Assembly: GCA_004554665.1 (NCBI GenBank)
Contig: SFKY01000052.1
Coordinates: 1 to 17,798, forward strand
Length of the DNA stretch: 17,798 nucleotides
Direction of reading: 5' to 3'
Source of the DNA: Bacteroidales bacterium
Lineage (GTDB): Bacteria; Bacteroidota; Bacteroidia; Bacteroidales; Bacteroidaceae
Shown: positions 6,622 to 14,400 of the stretch, one piece after another
Layout of the letters: every line of letters starts with the position of its first letter
How positions within the stretch are numbered: position 1 is the stretch's first letter
Translations under genes and position numbers: made by a program
The notes under the pieces: model-generated
Databases searched by the model: none
The model's input: only the letters and a program-made list of their open reading frames with translations
Told to the model about the DNA's origin: nothing

Positions 6622-7662
6622 ATGAATCCAACCAACAAGAAGCGGCTGTGGCAGATTCCTTTTCTGCTGTTTCTCATCGTGGGTACGGTCATCATCATCC
6701 GGCAGCAGCACAACATGCCCTACCAGCACAACCAAGGGATGATATTCGGCACCTCATACCACATTGTGTACCAGCACGATACCGACCTGCACACAGCCAT
6801 CATCCAGCAGTTGCAGGCTGTGGACGACGCGCTCTCTCCCTTCAATCCCCACTCCATCATCTCTCAGGTAAACCGGGGAGAAAGTGTGGCGGTGAACGAA
6901 CTGTTTATAGATGTCTTCGAGATGGCACAGCGTATCGCCAAAGAGACTGACGGGGCTTTCGACATCACCGTAGCCCCGCTCGTCAACGCATGGGGATTCG
7001 GATTCAAGCACAACGAGTTTCCCAACGAGGCCGCCATCGACAGCCTGCGGCAAACGGTGGGTTACAACAAGGTGAGTCTGGCTACAGGACGGACCACCAC
7101 CGTACGCAAGACCGACCCGCGCGTGATGCTCGACTGCAGCGCCATCGCCAAGGGGTATGGCTGCGACAGGGTGGCAAGCATGCTGCGCAAAATGGGCGTG
7201 GCCAACTATATGATAGAGATAGGCGGCGAGGTGGTGACCAAGGGTATCAGCGAGAAGCGCGTGCCGTGGCGCATCGGGGTGACCAAACCCACCGACGACT
7301 CGCTCAACATACACGAAGAACTGCAGACGGTGGTCAATGTGACCGACAAGGCGATGGCCACCAGCGGCAACTACCGCAACTTCTACTATAAGAACGGGAA
7401 AAAATATGCGCACACCATAGACCCAAGGACAGGATACCCGGTGCAGCACAGCATATTGTCGGCCACGGTGCTGGCACCCAGTTGTGCCTTGGCCGACGCT
7501 TATGCCACCTCGATGATGGTCATGGGACTGGATGGCGCACGCCAACTGCTCTCGCGGCATCCAGAACTGATGGCTTATCTCATCTATACCGACAAAGAGG
7601 GCAACACCGCTGTATGGTATTCGCCCTCGATGCAGGACAAAATAGTCACTACCGAGAACTGA
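6622..7662 (+). CDS. apbE: FAD:protein FMN transferase ApbE
   Basis: ApbE uses FAD and Mg2+ to attach FMN covalently to Thr/Ser in exported flavoproteins such as NqrC and RnfG. This 346-residue protein has an N-terminal membrane anchor (about 13-27) followed by GTSYHIVY, SAIAKGYGCDRVA and DKAMATSGNYRNF (from 242). It then has HTIDPRTG (264-271) and ADAYATSMM, whose Asp292 is a metal-ligand position in the family. All main ApbE motifs are present. The catalytic domain would face the periplasm. It starts 8 bases after the DUF6048 gene. No flavinylated substrate (FMN-bind domain) gene is seen nearby, so the target is presumably encoded elsewhere, or one of the neighbouring exported proteins deserves a check. 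Confidence 0.93.
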   Translation: MNPTNKKRLWQIPFLLFLIVGTVIIIRQQHNMPYQHNQGMIFGTSYHIVYQHDTDLHTAIIQQLQAVDDALSPFNPHSIISQVNRGESVAVNELFIDVFEMAQRIAKETDGAFDITVAPLVNAWGFGFKHNEFPNEAAIDSLRQTVGYNKVSLATGRTTTVRKTDPRVMLDCSAIAKGYGCDRVASMLRKMGVANYMIEIGGEVVTKGISEKRVPWRIGVTKPTDDSLNIHEELQTVVNVTDKAMATSGNYRNFYYKNGKKYAHTIDPRTGYPVQHSILSATVLAPSCALADAYATSMMVMGLDGARQLLSRHPELMAYLIYTDKEGNTAVWYSPSMQDKIVTTEN

Positions 7663-7681
7663 CATTCCACACCGACACTCT

Positions 7682-8353
7682 GTGGCCGATTTTCATCTAT
7701 ACGACAAGCTGTTGCAGTTTACCCTCTTCCAGGGCATGAGCAAGGGCGATCTGGAGCTTATTGTGGCCCACACCCGACTCGGGTTCCACAAGTATGCTCC
7801 GGGTGAGACCATCGCTGCCGACGGAGACGTCTGCAACCGGCTGCTATTTCTCACCGACGGGCACATCCATATCCACACCACCTCGTCCAACCATGCCTTT
7901 ACGGTAACCGAAGTGGGTCACAGCCCGGAGATGTTTCAGGCAGAGAGCATCTTCGGACTGTCACAACGCTTCACCCATACCTACCAGGCACTCACACCAT
8001 GTAGCGTACTGTCCATCAGCAAAGACGAGGTTTACCGTATCTTTGAGACCTTTACCATCTTCCGAATCAACTTGGTCAACCTGCTTTCCACCCGCTTGCA
8101 GAAACAGCACACGCGCACTTGGCGCAAGACATCGCCCACGCTGCGACAGCAGACCATCAACTTCTTCGAGAGCCATTGTCTCTACCCCGCCGGCGAGAAG
8201 CATCTGAAGATCAAGATGCAGCAGCTGGCAGACGAATTAGGCACCAAGCGGCTGTATGTATCACAGACCCTCAAAACCCTGCAAGACGAGGGTTTGCTGA
8301 CGCTGAGCCGCGGAGCCATCCACATCCAGGCCCTCGAAAGGCTGTTGATGTAA
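7682..8353 (+). CDS. Crp/Fnr-family transcriptional regulator
   Basis: The 223-residue protein has an N-terminal cyclic-nucleotide-binding-type beta-roll (about 5-115, with FTLFQGMSKGDLELI and YAPGETIAADGD). A dimerisation helix (about 118-150) precedes a C-terminal winged helix with MQQLADELGTKRLYVSQTLKTL as the recognition region (about 180-202). No Fnr-type cysteine cluster is seen, so the signal is not an iron-sulfur cluster. The start is GTG at 7682, 19 bases after apbE; the next ATG (7736) would cut into the beta-roll. As last gene of the envelope cassette it may regulate that cassette, or the peptidase operon that follows. A dyad sits right at its stop codon. The ligand is unknown. Confidence 0.88.
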   Translation: MADFHLYDKLLQFTLFQGMSKGDLELIVAHTRLGFHKYAPGETIAADGDVCNRLLFLTDGHIHIHTTSSNHAFTVTEVGHSPEMFQAESIFGLSQRFTHTYQALTPCSVLSISKDEVYRIFETFTIFRINLVNLLSTRLQKQHTRTWRKTSPTLRQQTINFFESHCLYPAGEKHLKIKMQQLADELGTKRLYVSQTLKTLQDEGLLTLSRGAIHIQALERLLM

Positions 8354-8374
8354 AATATACGTTAAATTTACATC
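8347..8374. promoter_or_regulatory. Perfect 8-bp dyad, possible operator between the Crp/Fnr gene and the peptidase promoter
   Basis: GATGTAAA (8347-8354) and TTTACATC (8367-8374) are exact inverted copies with a 12-base spacer. A third half-site ATGTAA lies at 8390-8395, just before the -7 element at 8405. There is no T run, which argues against a simple terminator. Position and symmetry suit a dimeric regulator such as the adjacent Crp/Fnr protein, but this is inference. Confidence 0.4.
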
Positions 8375-8404
8375 CCTACGGACAGCGGTATGTAAGTTTT
8401 TTGC

Positions 8405-8412
8405 TACTTTTG
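8405..8412 (+). promoter_or_regulatory. Putative -7 element of the peptidase operon
   Basis: TACTTTTG matches TAnnTTTG and sits 27 bases before the peptidase ATG (8440), giving a leader of about 22 bases. No -33 TTTG is present, which would fit a promoter needing an activator. Confidence 0.55.
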
Positions 8413-8439
8413 CATCTATATATAATGTGTACGTAAAGT

Positions 8440-10548
8440 ATGGATGAAAAAATAAGCACAGCTACTTATCACACCAATCCTTTCTTGGAGGCATACCCAA
8501 CGCCTCATGAAACCGTACCCTTCGACCGAATCAGGTTCGAAGACTACGAGGAGGCTTTCATGGAGGGAATACGCAGGGACAACGAGGCCTTGGACAACAT
8601 CATCAACGACCCCGAAGAACCCACGTTTGAGAATACCATTGCCCGCACAGACACCTCAAAGGGCGAGCACTACTACGACTTGCTCGACCGCGTGTCGACA
8701 GTCTTCTCCTGCATGCTCAGCGCAGAAACCAATGACCAACTGGACCAACTGGCCCAGAAACTGAGCCCTATCCTCACCCGCCATGCCAACGACGTGGCAC
8801 TCAACAGCCGGCTCTTTGCCCGTATCAAGCATGTATACGAGCATCATCGGCCCCTCACCCCCGAGGAGCAGATGCTCCTTAACAACTCCTACGACGGATT
8901 TGTACGCAGCGGAGCCTTGCTCTGCGACAGCGACAAGGACAAACTGCGCCAGCTGACGGAAGAAGCAAGCCTGCTGTCATTACAGTTCTCACAAAATCTG
9001 CTCAAGGAGACCAAGGCATACGAGCTGCACATCACCGACGAGGCGCAACTCGACGGACTACCCGACACCGCCCGCGAGGCCGCTGCCACCGCAGCTAAGG
9101 AAAAAGGCAAGGAGGGCTGGATCTTCACGCTCGACTCGCCCAGCTACTCGCCGTTTATGACCTACTCCACACAGCGCCAGCTGCGCCGCGAGATGCACCG
9201 GCAACACAGCACCCGATGTACACACGACAATGACTACTGCAACCTCGCCATCTGCGAGCGTCTGGTCAACCTACGCCGTGAGGTTGCCCAACTGTTGGGG
9301 TATCAGACCTATGCCGACTATGTGCTGGAGCACCGCATGGCTGGCAACACTGGGCGCGTGTACCAACTGCTACACGACCTGATAGCCGCCTACAAGCCCA
9401 CAGCACTGGAAGAACGGGCTGAGATCGAGGCTCTGGCCAAGCGCTTAGAGGGCGACGACTTTGTACTGGAGCCGTGGGACATGGCTTATTATACCCATAA
9501 GCTGCAGATGGAAAAGCATGCTATCGACGCTGAGATGCTCCGTCCGTACTTCAAGTTGGAAAATGTCATCAGGGGCGTGTTCGGACTGGCCACTACCTTG
9601 TATGGTATCACGTTCCATGAGCGCGAAGATATCCCTGTCTACCACCCCGATGTCAAGGCCTACGAGGTCTTGGACCGCGACGGAAGCTATCTGGCCGTAC
9701 TCTATGCCGACTTCCACCCACGCAAGGGCAAGCAGGGCGGTGCATGGATGACAGAATTTCAGGGCCAGTGGATAGACCGGCGCGGGAACAATGTCAGGCC
9801 GCACGTAAGTCTGGTCATGAACCTGACCAAGCCAACCGACGAGAAACCTGCCCTGCTCACGCTGACCGAGGTGGAGACGTTCCTGCACGAATTCGGGCAC
9901 TCACTGCATGGCATGTTTGCCAACACGCGCTTTCAAAGCCTCTCGGGCACCAATGTATGGTGGGACTTTGTGGAACTGCCGTCACAGTTTATGGAAAACT
10001 ATGCCGTGGAGCGCGAATTCCTGCGTACCTTTGCCTTCCACTATCAGACGGGGGAGCCTATCCCCGACGAACTGATCGACCGCATCATCAAGAGCCGCAA
10101 CTTCATGGCAGGTTCCAGTTGCCTGCGTCAAGTGAGCTTCGGGCTCCTCGACATGGCCTATTACACCCTTCGGGAACCCTTCGCCGAGCCCATCATCCCC
10201 TTTGAGCAGCAGGCTTGGGCCGAAGCCGTCATCACGCCGCAGCAACCGGAGGCGTGTATGACTACCCAGTTTTCGCATATCATGGCCGGAGGCTACGCTG
10301 CAGGCTACTACAGCTACAAGTGGGCCGAGGTGCTCGATGCCGATGCCTTCAGCGTGTTCCGCGAGCATGGCATCTTCGACCAGGAAACGGCACAGCGTTT
10401 CCGCCAAGAGATTCTTTCAAAGGGAGGTACCGAGCACCCGATGACGCTCTACAAGCGATTCCGGGGACAGGAACCTACCATCGATGCCCTGTTGCGCCGC
10501 AACGGCATACTTCCTAACACGACAGACAATGGACAGCAGGCACAATGA
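8440..10548 (+). CDS. dcp: M3-family zinc metallopeptidase, peptidyl-dipeptidase Dcp type
   Basis: The 702-residue protein has the M3 catalytic motif HEFGH (His483, Glu484, His487) and the third zinc ligand Glu512 in FVELPSQ, 25 residues later as in Dcp. The helical N-terminal half carries NPFLEAYPTPHETVPFDRI, typical of Dcp. These enzymes remove C-terminal dipeptides from oligopeptides. No signal peptide is visible, so it should be cytosolic and complete peptide breakdown, whereas several relatives in this phylum are exported. Length matches Dcp (~680-710). Oligopeptidase A is a possible alternative within the same family. It opens an operon of four overlapping genes; its end overlaps the dCMP deaminase start by 20 bases. 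Confidence 0.93.
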   Translation: MDEKISTATYHTNPFLEAYPTPHETVPFDRIRFEDYEEAFMEGIRRDNEALDNIINDPEEPTFENTIARTDTSKGEHYYDLLDRVSTVFSCMLSAETNDQLDQLAQKLSPILTRHANDVALNSRLFARIKHVYEHHRPLTPEEQMLLNNSYDGFVRSGALLCDSDKDKLRQLTEEASLLSLQFSQNLLKETKAYELHITDEAQLDGLPDTAREAAATAAKEKGKEGWIFTLDSPSYSPFMTYSTQRQLRREMHRQHSTRCTHDNDYCNLAICERLVNLRREVAQLLGYQTYADYVLEHRMAGNTGRVYQLLHDLIAAYKPTALEERAEIEALAKRLEGDDFVLEPWDMAYYTHKLQMEKHAIDAEMLRPYFKLENVIRGVFGLATTLYGITFHEREDIPVYHPDVKAYEVLDRDGSYLAVLYADFHPRKGKQGGAWMTEFQGQWIDRRGNNVRPHVSLVMNLTKPTDEKPALLTLTEVETFLHEFGHSLHGMFANTRFQSLSGTNVWWDFVELPSQFMENYAVEREFLRTFAFHYQTGEPIPDELIDRIIKSRNFMAGSSCLRQVSFGLLDMAYYTLREPFAEPIIPFEQQAWAEAVITPQQPEACMTTQFSHIMAGGYAAGYYSYKWAEVLDADAFSVFREHGIFDQETAQRFRQEILSKGGTEHPMTLYKRFRGQEPTIDALLRRNGILPNTTDNGQQAQ

Positions 10549-10990
10549 CAAACAACAGAAGCTGGATCTGCGCTATCTGAGGATGGCGCAGATTTGGGCA
10601 GAAAACTCTTACTGCATACGCCGCAAGGTAGGCGCACTCGTGGTGAAGGACAAAATGATCATCAGCGATGGCTACAACGGCACGCCGAGCGGTTTTGAGA
10701 ATGTGTGCGAGGACGAGAACAACGTGACCAAGCCCTATGTGCTGCACGCCGAGGCCAACGCCATTACCAAGCTGGCAAGAAGCAGCAACAACAGCGACGG
10801 ATCCACGCTCTACGTCACCGCCTCGCCCTGCATAGAGTGCGCCAAACTCATCATCCAGGCCGGCATCAAACGGGTGGTGTACGGCGAAAAATACAGGCTT
10901 GAGGATGGAATCAACCTGCTCAAGCAAGCCAATATCGAAGTAGTTTACCTCAATCCAGAAGAAAAAGCAAATGAACCAGAACAGGAATAA
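10529..10990 (+). CDS. dCMP deaminase (ComEB-like cytidine/deoxycytidylate deaminase family)
   Basis: The 153-residue protein carries the zinc and catalytic motifs HAE (His73, Glu75) and PCIEC (Cys101, Cys104). GYNGTPSGFENVC is the nucleotide-binding segment typical of dCMP deaminases. These deaminate dCMP to dUMP, the substrate of thymidylate synthase. The ATG at 10529 is preferred over the in-frame upstream ATG at 10484 because the family starts shortly before LDLRYLRMAQIWAENSYC, and the longer version would extend 65 bases into the peptidase gene. The end overlaps the protease start by 20 bases. Sharing an operon with 5-formyl-THF cyclo-ligase suggests coordination of thymidylate and folate supply. 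Confidence 0.92.
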   Translation: MDSRHNDKQQKLDLRYLRMAQIWAENSYCIRRKVGALVVKDKMIISDGYNGTPSGFENVCEDENNVTKPYVLHAEANAITKLARSSNNSDGSTLYVTASPCIECAKLIIQAGIKRVVYGEKYRLEDGINLLKQANIEVVYLNPEEKANEPEQE

Positions 10991-12695
10991 CCGCTACGCC
11001 CCCTTTTTCATGGCCCTGTGCGTGGTCATAGGTATCGTAATCGGCACCTTTTATGCCAACCACTTCTCGGGCAACAGGCTCAATATCATCAACAGTGGCA
11101 GCAACAGGCTCAACAACCTGCTGCACATCATTGATGACCAGTATGTAGATGGGGTCAATATAGACTCGCTGGTAGACAAGGCCATCCCGCAGATACTCTC
11201 CGAGTTGGATCCCCACTCTGTGTACATCAGCGCCAAGGACGTGCAGACGGCCAACGACGACCTGAAAGGATCTTTCTCGGGTGTGGGCATCGAGTTTACC
11301 ATACGCCAAGACACGATACACGTGCAGAATGTGGTGAAAAACGGACCTGCAGAGCGGGCCGGACTGCTGGCCGGCGACAAGATTGTGACTGTGGACGGAC
11401 AGACTTTCGTAGGCAAGCAGGTAACCAACGAGGAGGCCATGCACCGACTGAAAGGTCCCAAGGACACCAAGGTGAAGATAGGCGTGGTGCGCTATGGGTC
11501 GAAGCAGGTGAAAAACTTTACCGTGACCCGCGGCGAGATACCACAGAAAAGCATTGCCGCCACGTACATGCTCGACGAGCAAACGGGGTACATCCGTATC
11601 AAGAATTTCGCAGAAACCACATACGCCGAACTGCTCATCTCGCTGGCCAAACTGTCGCAACAGGGCTTTACAAACCTGGTCATCGACCTGCGCGACAATA
11701 CGGGCGGCTATCTGGAGCGCGCCGTGCAGATGGCCAATGAGTTTTTGCCAAAAAACAAACTGATTGTCTACACCGAGGGGCGTAAGCAACCTCGCCAGGA
11801 ATATCGCTCAGACGGCCACGGATCGTACAAGGAGATACCGCTCATCGTGCTCATCAACGAGGGCTCGGCATCGGCTGCCGAAATCTTTGCAGGTGCCATC
11901 CAAGACAACGACCGCGGAACCATCATCGGCCGACGCTCTTTCGGAAAAGGTTTGGTACAGAAGCAAATCGAGTTTCCCGACGGCAGCATGGTGCGGCTGA
12001 CCATCGCGCGCTACTACACCCCGTCAGGACGCTGCATACAGAAGCCCTACACGATGGGCGACGAAGCTCAGTATGCCCAAGACCTTATCGCCCGCTACGA
12101 GCATGGCGAATATTTCTCGCAAGACTCTATCAAGCACACCGGTCCTGCCTATCACACGGGTATCGGACGTACCGTGTACGGCGGAGGAGGTATCACACCC
12201 GACATTTTTGTACCCGAAGACACGCTGGGCATGACCTCTTATTACAAGAAAGCTGCCATGAGCGGACTGATACTGCAGTTTGCCTACACCTATACGGACG
12301 ACAACCGCATGAAACTGAACAACTTTACGGAGATGATGGAGCTGTATGACTATCTGAAACAGCAAAATCTGGTGGACAAGTTTGCCAACTACGCCGACAA
12401 GCATGGACTGCAGCGGCGCAACCTCATGATACGCAAGTCGTACAAGTTGCTGGATCAGTACATCAACAGCAGGGTGATCTACAACATGCTCGACGAGGAA
12501 GCTTGGAACCAATACCTGAACCTGACCGACCCGGTCATTGAGGCAGCCAAGAAAGTATTCAGGGAAAACGCAGCTTTCCCCCAGAAACCCGAATCGGAAC
12601 CGGAGGAGAAACAGGCACAAAAGGTGGCGCAGACCAAGTGTCCTTACGACTACCGTCCCACCCACACGGCTTACCGGTTGACAGCCCATGCCTAA
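10971..12695 (+). CDS. C-terminal processing protease, S41A family (CtpA/Prc-like)
   Basis: The 574-residue protein has an N-terminal signal anchor (about 11-30). A PDZ domain (about 100-185, with GVGIEF and GLLAGDKIVTVDG) is followed by the S41 protease core. The catalytic Ser301 lies in GSASAAEIFAGA and Lys326 in SFGKGLVQ, the same 25-residue spacing as Ser430-Lys455 of E. coli Prc. These periplasmic serine-lysine proteases cut exported or membrane proteins from the C-terminus. After the core comes an additional C-terminal region (about 430-574), helical and charged, ending in a low-complexity EPEEKQAQK stretch. The start overlaps the deaminase gene and the end overlaps the cyclo-ligase gene by 8 bases. 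Confidence 0.93.
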   Translation: MNQNRNNRYAPFFMALCVVIGIVIGTFYANHFSGNRLNIINSGSNRLNNLLHIIDDQYVDGVNIDSLVDKAIPQILSELDPHSVYISAKDVQTANDDLKGSFSGVGIEFTIRQDTIHVQNVVKNGPAERAGLLAGDKIVTVDGQTFVGKQVTNEEAMHRLKGPKDTKVKIGVVRYGSKQVKNFTVTRGEIPQKSIAATYMLDEQTGYIRIKNFAETTYAELLISLAKLSQQGFTNLVIDLRDNTGGYLERAVQMANEFLPKNKLIVYTEGRKQPRQEYRSDGHGSYKEIPLIVLINEGSASAAEIFAGAIQDNDRGTIIGRRSFGKGLVQKQIEFPDGSMVRLTIARYYTPSGRCIQKPYTMGDEAQYAQDLIARYEHGEYFSQDSIKHTGPAYHTGIGRTVYGGGGITPDIFVPEDTLGMTSYYKKAAMSGLILQFAYTYTDDNRMKLNNFTEMMELYDYLKQQNLVDKFANYADKHGLQRRNLMIRKSYKLLDQYINSRVIYNMLDEEAWNQYLNLTDPVIEAAKKVFRENAAFPQKPESEPEEKQAQKVAQTKCPYDYRPTHTAYRLTAHA

Positions 12696-13218
12696 ACAGC
12701 AACTACGCCAAGAGATACGAGCGCGCAAGCGACAGTTTACAGCCGAGCAGCTGGCTGAGCTGTCGCTTGCGCCCATCGCGCGGTTGATGGCGCATCCGCG
12801 CATACAGGCTGCCCATACCATCCTTTTATATTGCTCGCTGCCCGACGAGGTAAACACCCGTCAGGCCATCAACCAACTGTTAGCCGCAGGCAAGACCATA
12901 TTGCTGCCCGTGGTGACAGGAGATGGAGAGATGATCGTGTGCCCTCTCAACTCTCCAGACGACTTGCAGGAGGGCGCATTCCACATTTTAGAACCCACAG
13001 AAACAGCTTTTACCGATTACGACAGCATAGAGGTAGCCGTCGTACCCGGCATGAGTTTCGATGCCGAAGGCCACAGGCTCGGCCGTGGCAAAGGTTATTA
13101 CGACCGATTCTTGCCCCGTATCCCCCGTGCCTATAAGATTGGCATCTGTTTTGATTTTCAGAAGACCGCACATGTACCTACCGATGCACACGATGTAATC
13201 ATGGACGAGGTACTATGA
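12688..13218 (+). CDS. 5-formyltetrahydrofolate cyclo-ligase
   Basis: The 176-residue protein shows the family landmarks. A basic N-terminus (KQQLRQEIRARKRQ) binds phosphate. YCSLPDEVNT follows, then VVPGMSFD and the signature GRGKGYYDRF (132-141). The enzyme uses ATP to turn 5-formyl-THF into 5,10-methenyl-THF, returning stored folate to the one-carbon pool. Length is normal (about 170-200). It is the last gene of the peptidase operon, starting inside the end of ctpA. The next gene is convergent and ends only 13 bases away, with no terminator between. Confidence 0.92.
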   Translation: MPKQQLRQEIRARKRQFTAEQLAELSLAPIARLMAHPRIQAAHTILLYCSLPDEVNTRQAINQLLAAGKTILLPVVTGDGEMIVCPLNSPDDLQEGAFHILEPTETAFTDYDSIEVAVVPGMSFDAEGHRLGRGKGYYDRFLPRIPRAYKIGICFDFQKTAHVPTDAHDVIMDEVL

Positions 13219-13231
13219 CAATACCCCAACA

Positions 13232-13954
13232 TCATTCGGCGACCTCACCCAGCATCCCATCCCATGTACGGGTGGCACCGGTGACTATGCGCTCCAACGG
13301 TTGGCAGTAGGCACGCACAAAAAAGCACAGTTGGTCCTGAATGGTTGGCGCACAAGGATAACGGGTCGTCCTATGTTGCGGCAGGATATAATACGACTCG
13401 TGCAAGCTACCATTCTCCCATACTTCATAATAGCAACGCTGGCTATCGCCCATCGCTACCGGCAACCGTTCCCAAAGGCCATCGGGCAATCCCTTGGCAT
13501 CACACTGGCCACTGATGGTACAACCGTTAACCTCTGCCTCGACCCGGCCCACTGGCAAGCCATCGACAAACGTGAGGCAAAGCCGATGCCTCACCCATCT
13601 GGGGATACTCTCTTCGCCAACGGTGGCCTGATAAAGCCCGTGACGGAACCCGTGACGATAACCAACGGCCAGCTGAATCTGTTGCCTCTTGGACTTCAAA
13701 CGGTAACTCCACAGCCCATGCTTCCTCCCTTCAGCAAATGTCCCACATGCAGAGTTCTTCCTACGCCCATCAAACGGCGACACGCCCCGGTTCATGTAGG
13801 AGAACTTGCCTTCCAGAATCTTCTCACCAGCGCTTTCACGATAAGTATAGCAGGCACTACCGCCCTTGTAACAACCTTGATAACATTTCAGGCCTTTCAA
13901 TAGGCCCAACTTCGACATAAGGTACATACGACCTCGAACATACGCCATGTTCAT
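13232..13954 (-). CDS. MORN/YwqK-like repeat protein of unknown function
   Basis: No enzyme motif is seen. The protein, about 240 residues, contains several degenerate repeats of the form G-x-F-x-x-G-x-x-H/D-G-L-W/Y: GTFAEGRKHGLWSYRL, VGYRHGFRHGLYQATV and GQCDAKGLPDGLWERL. This resembles MORN or YwqK-type antitoxin-like repeats, which form extended beta sheets. It has many Arg, Tyr and Cys residues and no signal peptide or membrane helix. The start is uncertain: GTG at 13960 and ATG at 13954, 13948, 13927 and 13918 are all in frame. ATG 13954 is used here. It stands alone, pointing against the preceding operon, and follows a long structured leader (13981-14218) with its own promoter. No toxin-like partner gene is present, so an antitoxin role is not supported. 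Confidence 0.65.
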   Translation of the reverse strand: MNMAYVRGRMYLMSKLGLLKGLKCYQGCYKGGSACYTYRESAGEKILEGKFSYMNRGVSPFDGRRKNSACGTFAEGRKHGLWSYRLKSKRQQIQLAVGYRHGFRHGLYQATVGEESIPRWVRHRLCLTFVDGLPVGRVEAEVNGCTISGQCDAKGLPDGLWERLPVAMGDSQRCYYEVWENGSLHESYYILPQHRTTRYPCAPTIQDQLCFFVRAYCQPLERIVTGATRTWDGMLGEVAE

Positions 13955-13980
13955 TTTCACTTCAGATTTATGCGCTTCAC

Positions 13981-14218
13981 TTACTCATTGTCGGGGTCGA
14001 GGACCTCAAATAAAGACATAGAAAAAGCGTGGTTGCACCTTATCTATGTCCTTAGGTCCTCGGAAAACCCCAACCATACGATAAGTAACACCCACGCATT
14101 ACGCGGGCGTAGGCTTTACTCATTCGTATACGGTTGTCATTTGAATTTCCGAGGATCAAGGACATTCCGAATAATCAGCTAACGCGATGTTTATTACTAT
14201 GATTGCCCTTCTATTGGG
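13981..14218 (-). promoter_or_regulatory. Structured mRNA leader with two mutually exclusive hairpins (candidate attenuator)
   Basis: Three segments of the leftward transcript are complementary in a chain. Segment A (14165-14146) reads ATGTCCTT-GAT-CCTCGGAAA. Segment B (14066-14046) reads TTTCCGAGG-ACCT-AAGGACAT and pairs with A over 17 positions. Segment C (14022-13998) reads TCTATGTCTTT-ATTTG-AGGTCCTCG and pairs with B's CGAGGACCT-AAGGACATAGA over 20 positions with one G-U and a 5-base bulge. A:B and B:C cannot form together. GGGG/CCCC and TTACT/AGTAA extend the outer B:C stem to 13981-14088. The inner B:C stem is followed by TTTATTT, like a weak terminator. A small hairpin TGCCC/GGGCA (14204-14220) caps the 5' end. 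No Rfam family is recognised. Confidence 0.65.
14052..14165 (-). CDS. Short leader ORF, 37 codons
   Basis: ATG at 14165 opens a 37-residue frame closed by TAA at 14054-14052; an internal ATG at 14123 would give 23 residues. The start codon lies inside leader segment A and the stop inside segment B, so a ribosome on this frame would decide which hairpin forms. The peptide is Arg-, Tyr- and Gly-rich (MSKAYARVMRG, then YLSYGWGFPRT at the C-terminus). It has no run of one regulatory amino acid such as His or Trp. The proline third from the end could favour a stalled ribosome. Translation is not proven; the frame could also be chance within a structured RNA. Confidence 0.4.
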   Translation of the reverse strand: MSLILGNSNDNRIRMSKAYARVMRGCYLSYGWGFPRT

Positions 14219-14223
14219 CACTG

Positions 14224-14231
14224 CAAAGATA
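14224..14231 (-). promoter_or_regulatory. Putative -7 element for the structured leader and MORN-like gene
   Basis: The minus strand reads TATCTTTG, matching TAnnTTTG. Transcription would start near 14218, at the base of the first leader hairpin. This supports the leftward reading of the region. No clear -33 box is seen. Confidence 0.55.
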
Positions 14232-14400
14232 AAGAAAAATAATGAGGTATATGCACCTTGCGCGGAAAAAAGATGGAAATGACCAAACATTTACCCATCA
14301 CGCCCATGCGCAACCTATATCCGAAAAGATGATGGTATGAAACTATCTCCCCACGCACTTACGGCAGACGCGAGGGCTAAAGGCCGTCTCTACGGGTGCC

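Noticed and set aside
13232..13954. Antitoxin of a toxin-antitoxin pair
   Set aside because: YwqK-like repeats alone do not define an antitoxin, and there is no toxin-like gene beside it.
13970..14182. 70-codon plus-strand frame across the structured leader
   Set aside because: No promoter element upstream on the plus strand, whereas the minus strand has one and the RNA stems end at sensible places for a leftward transcript. It remains a weak alternative.
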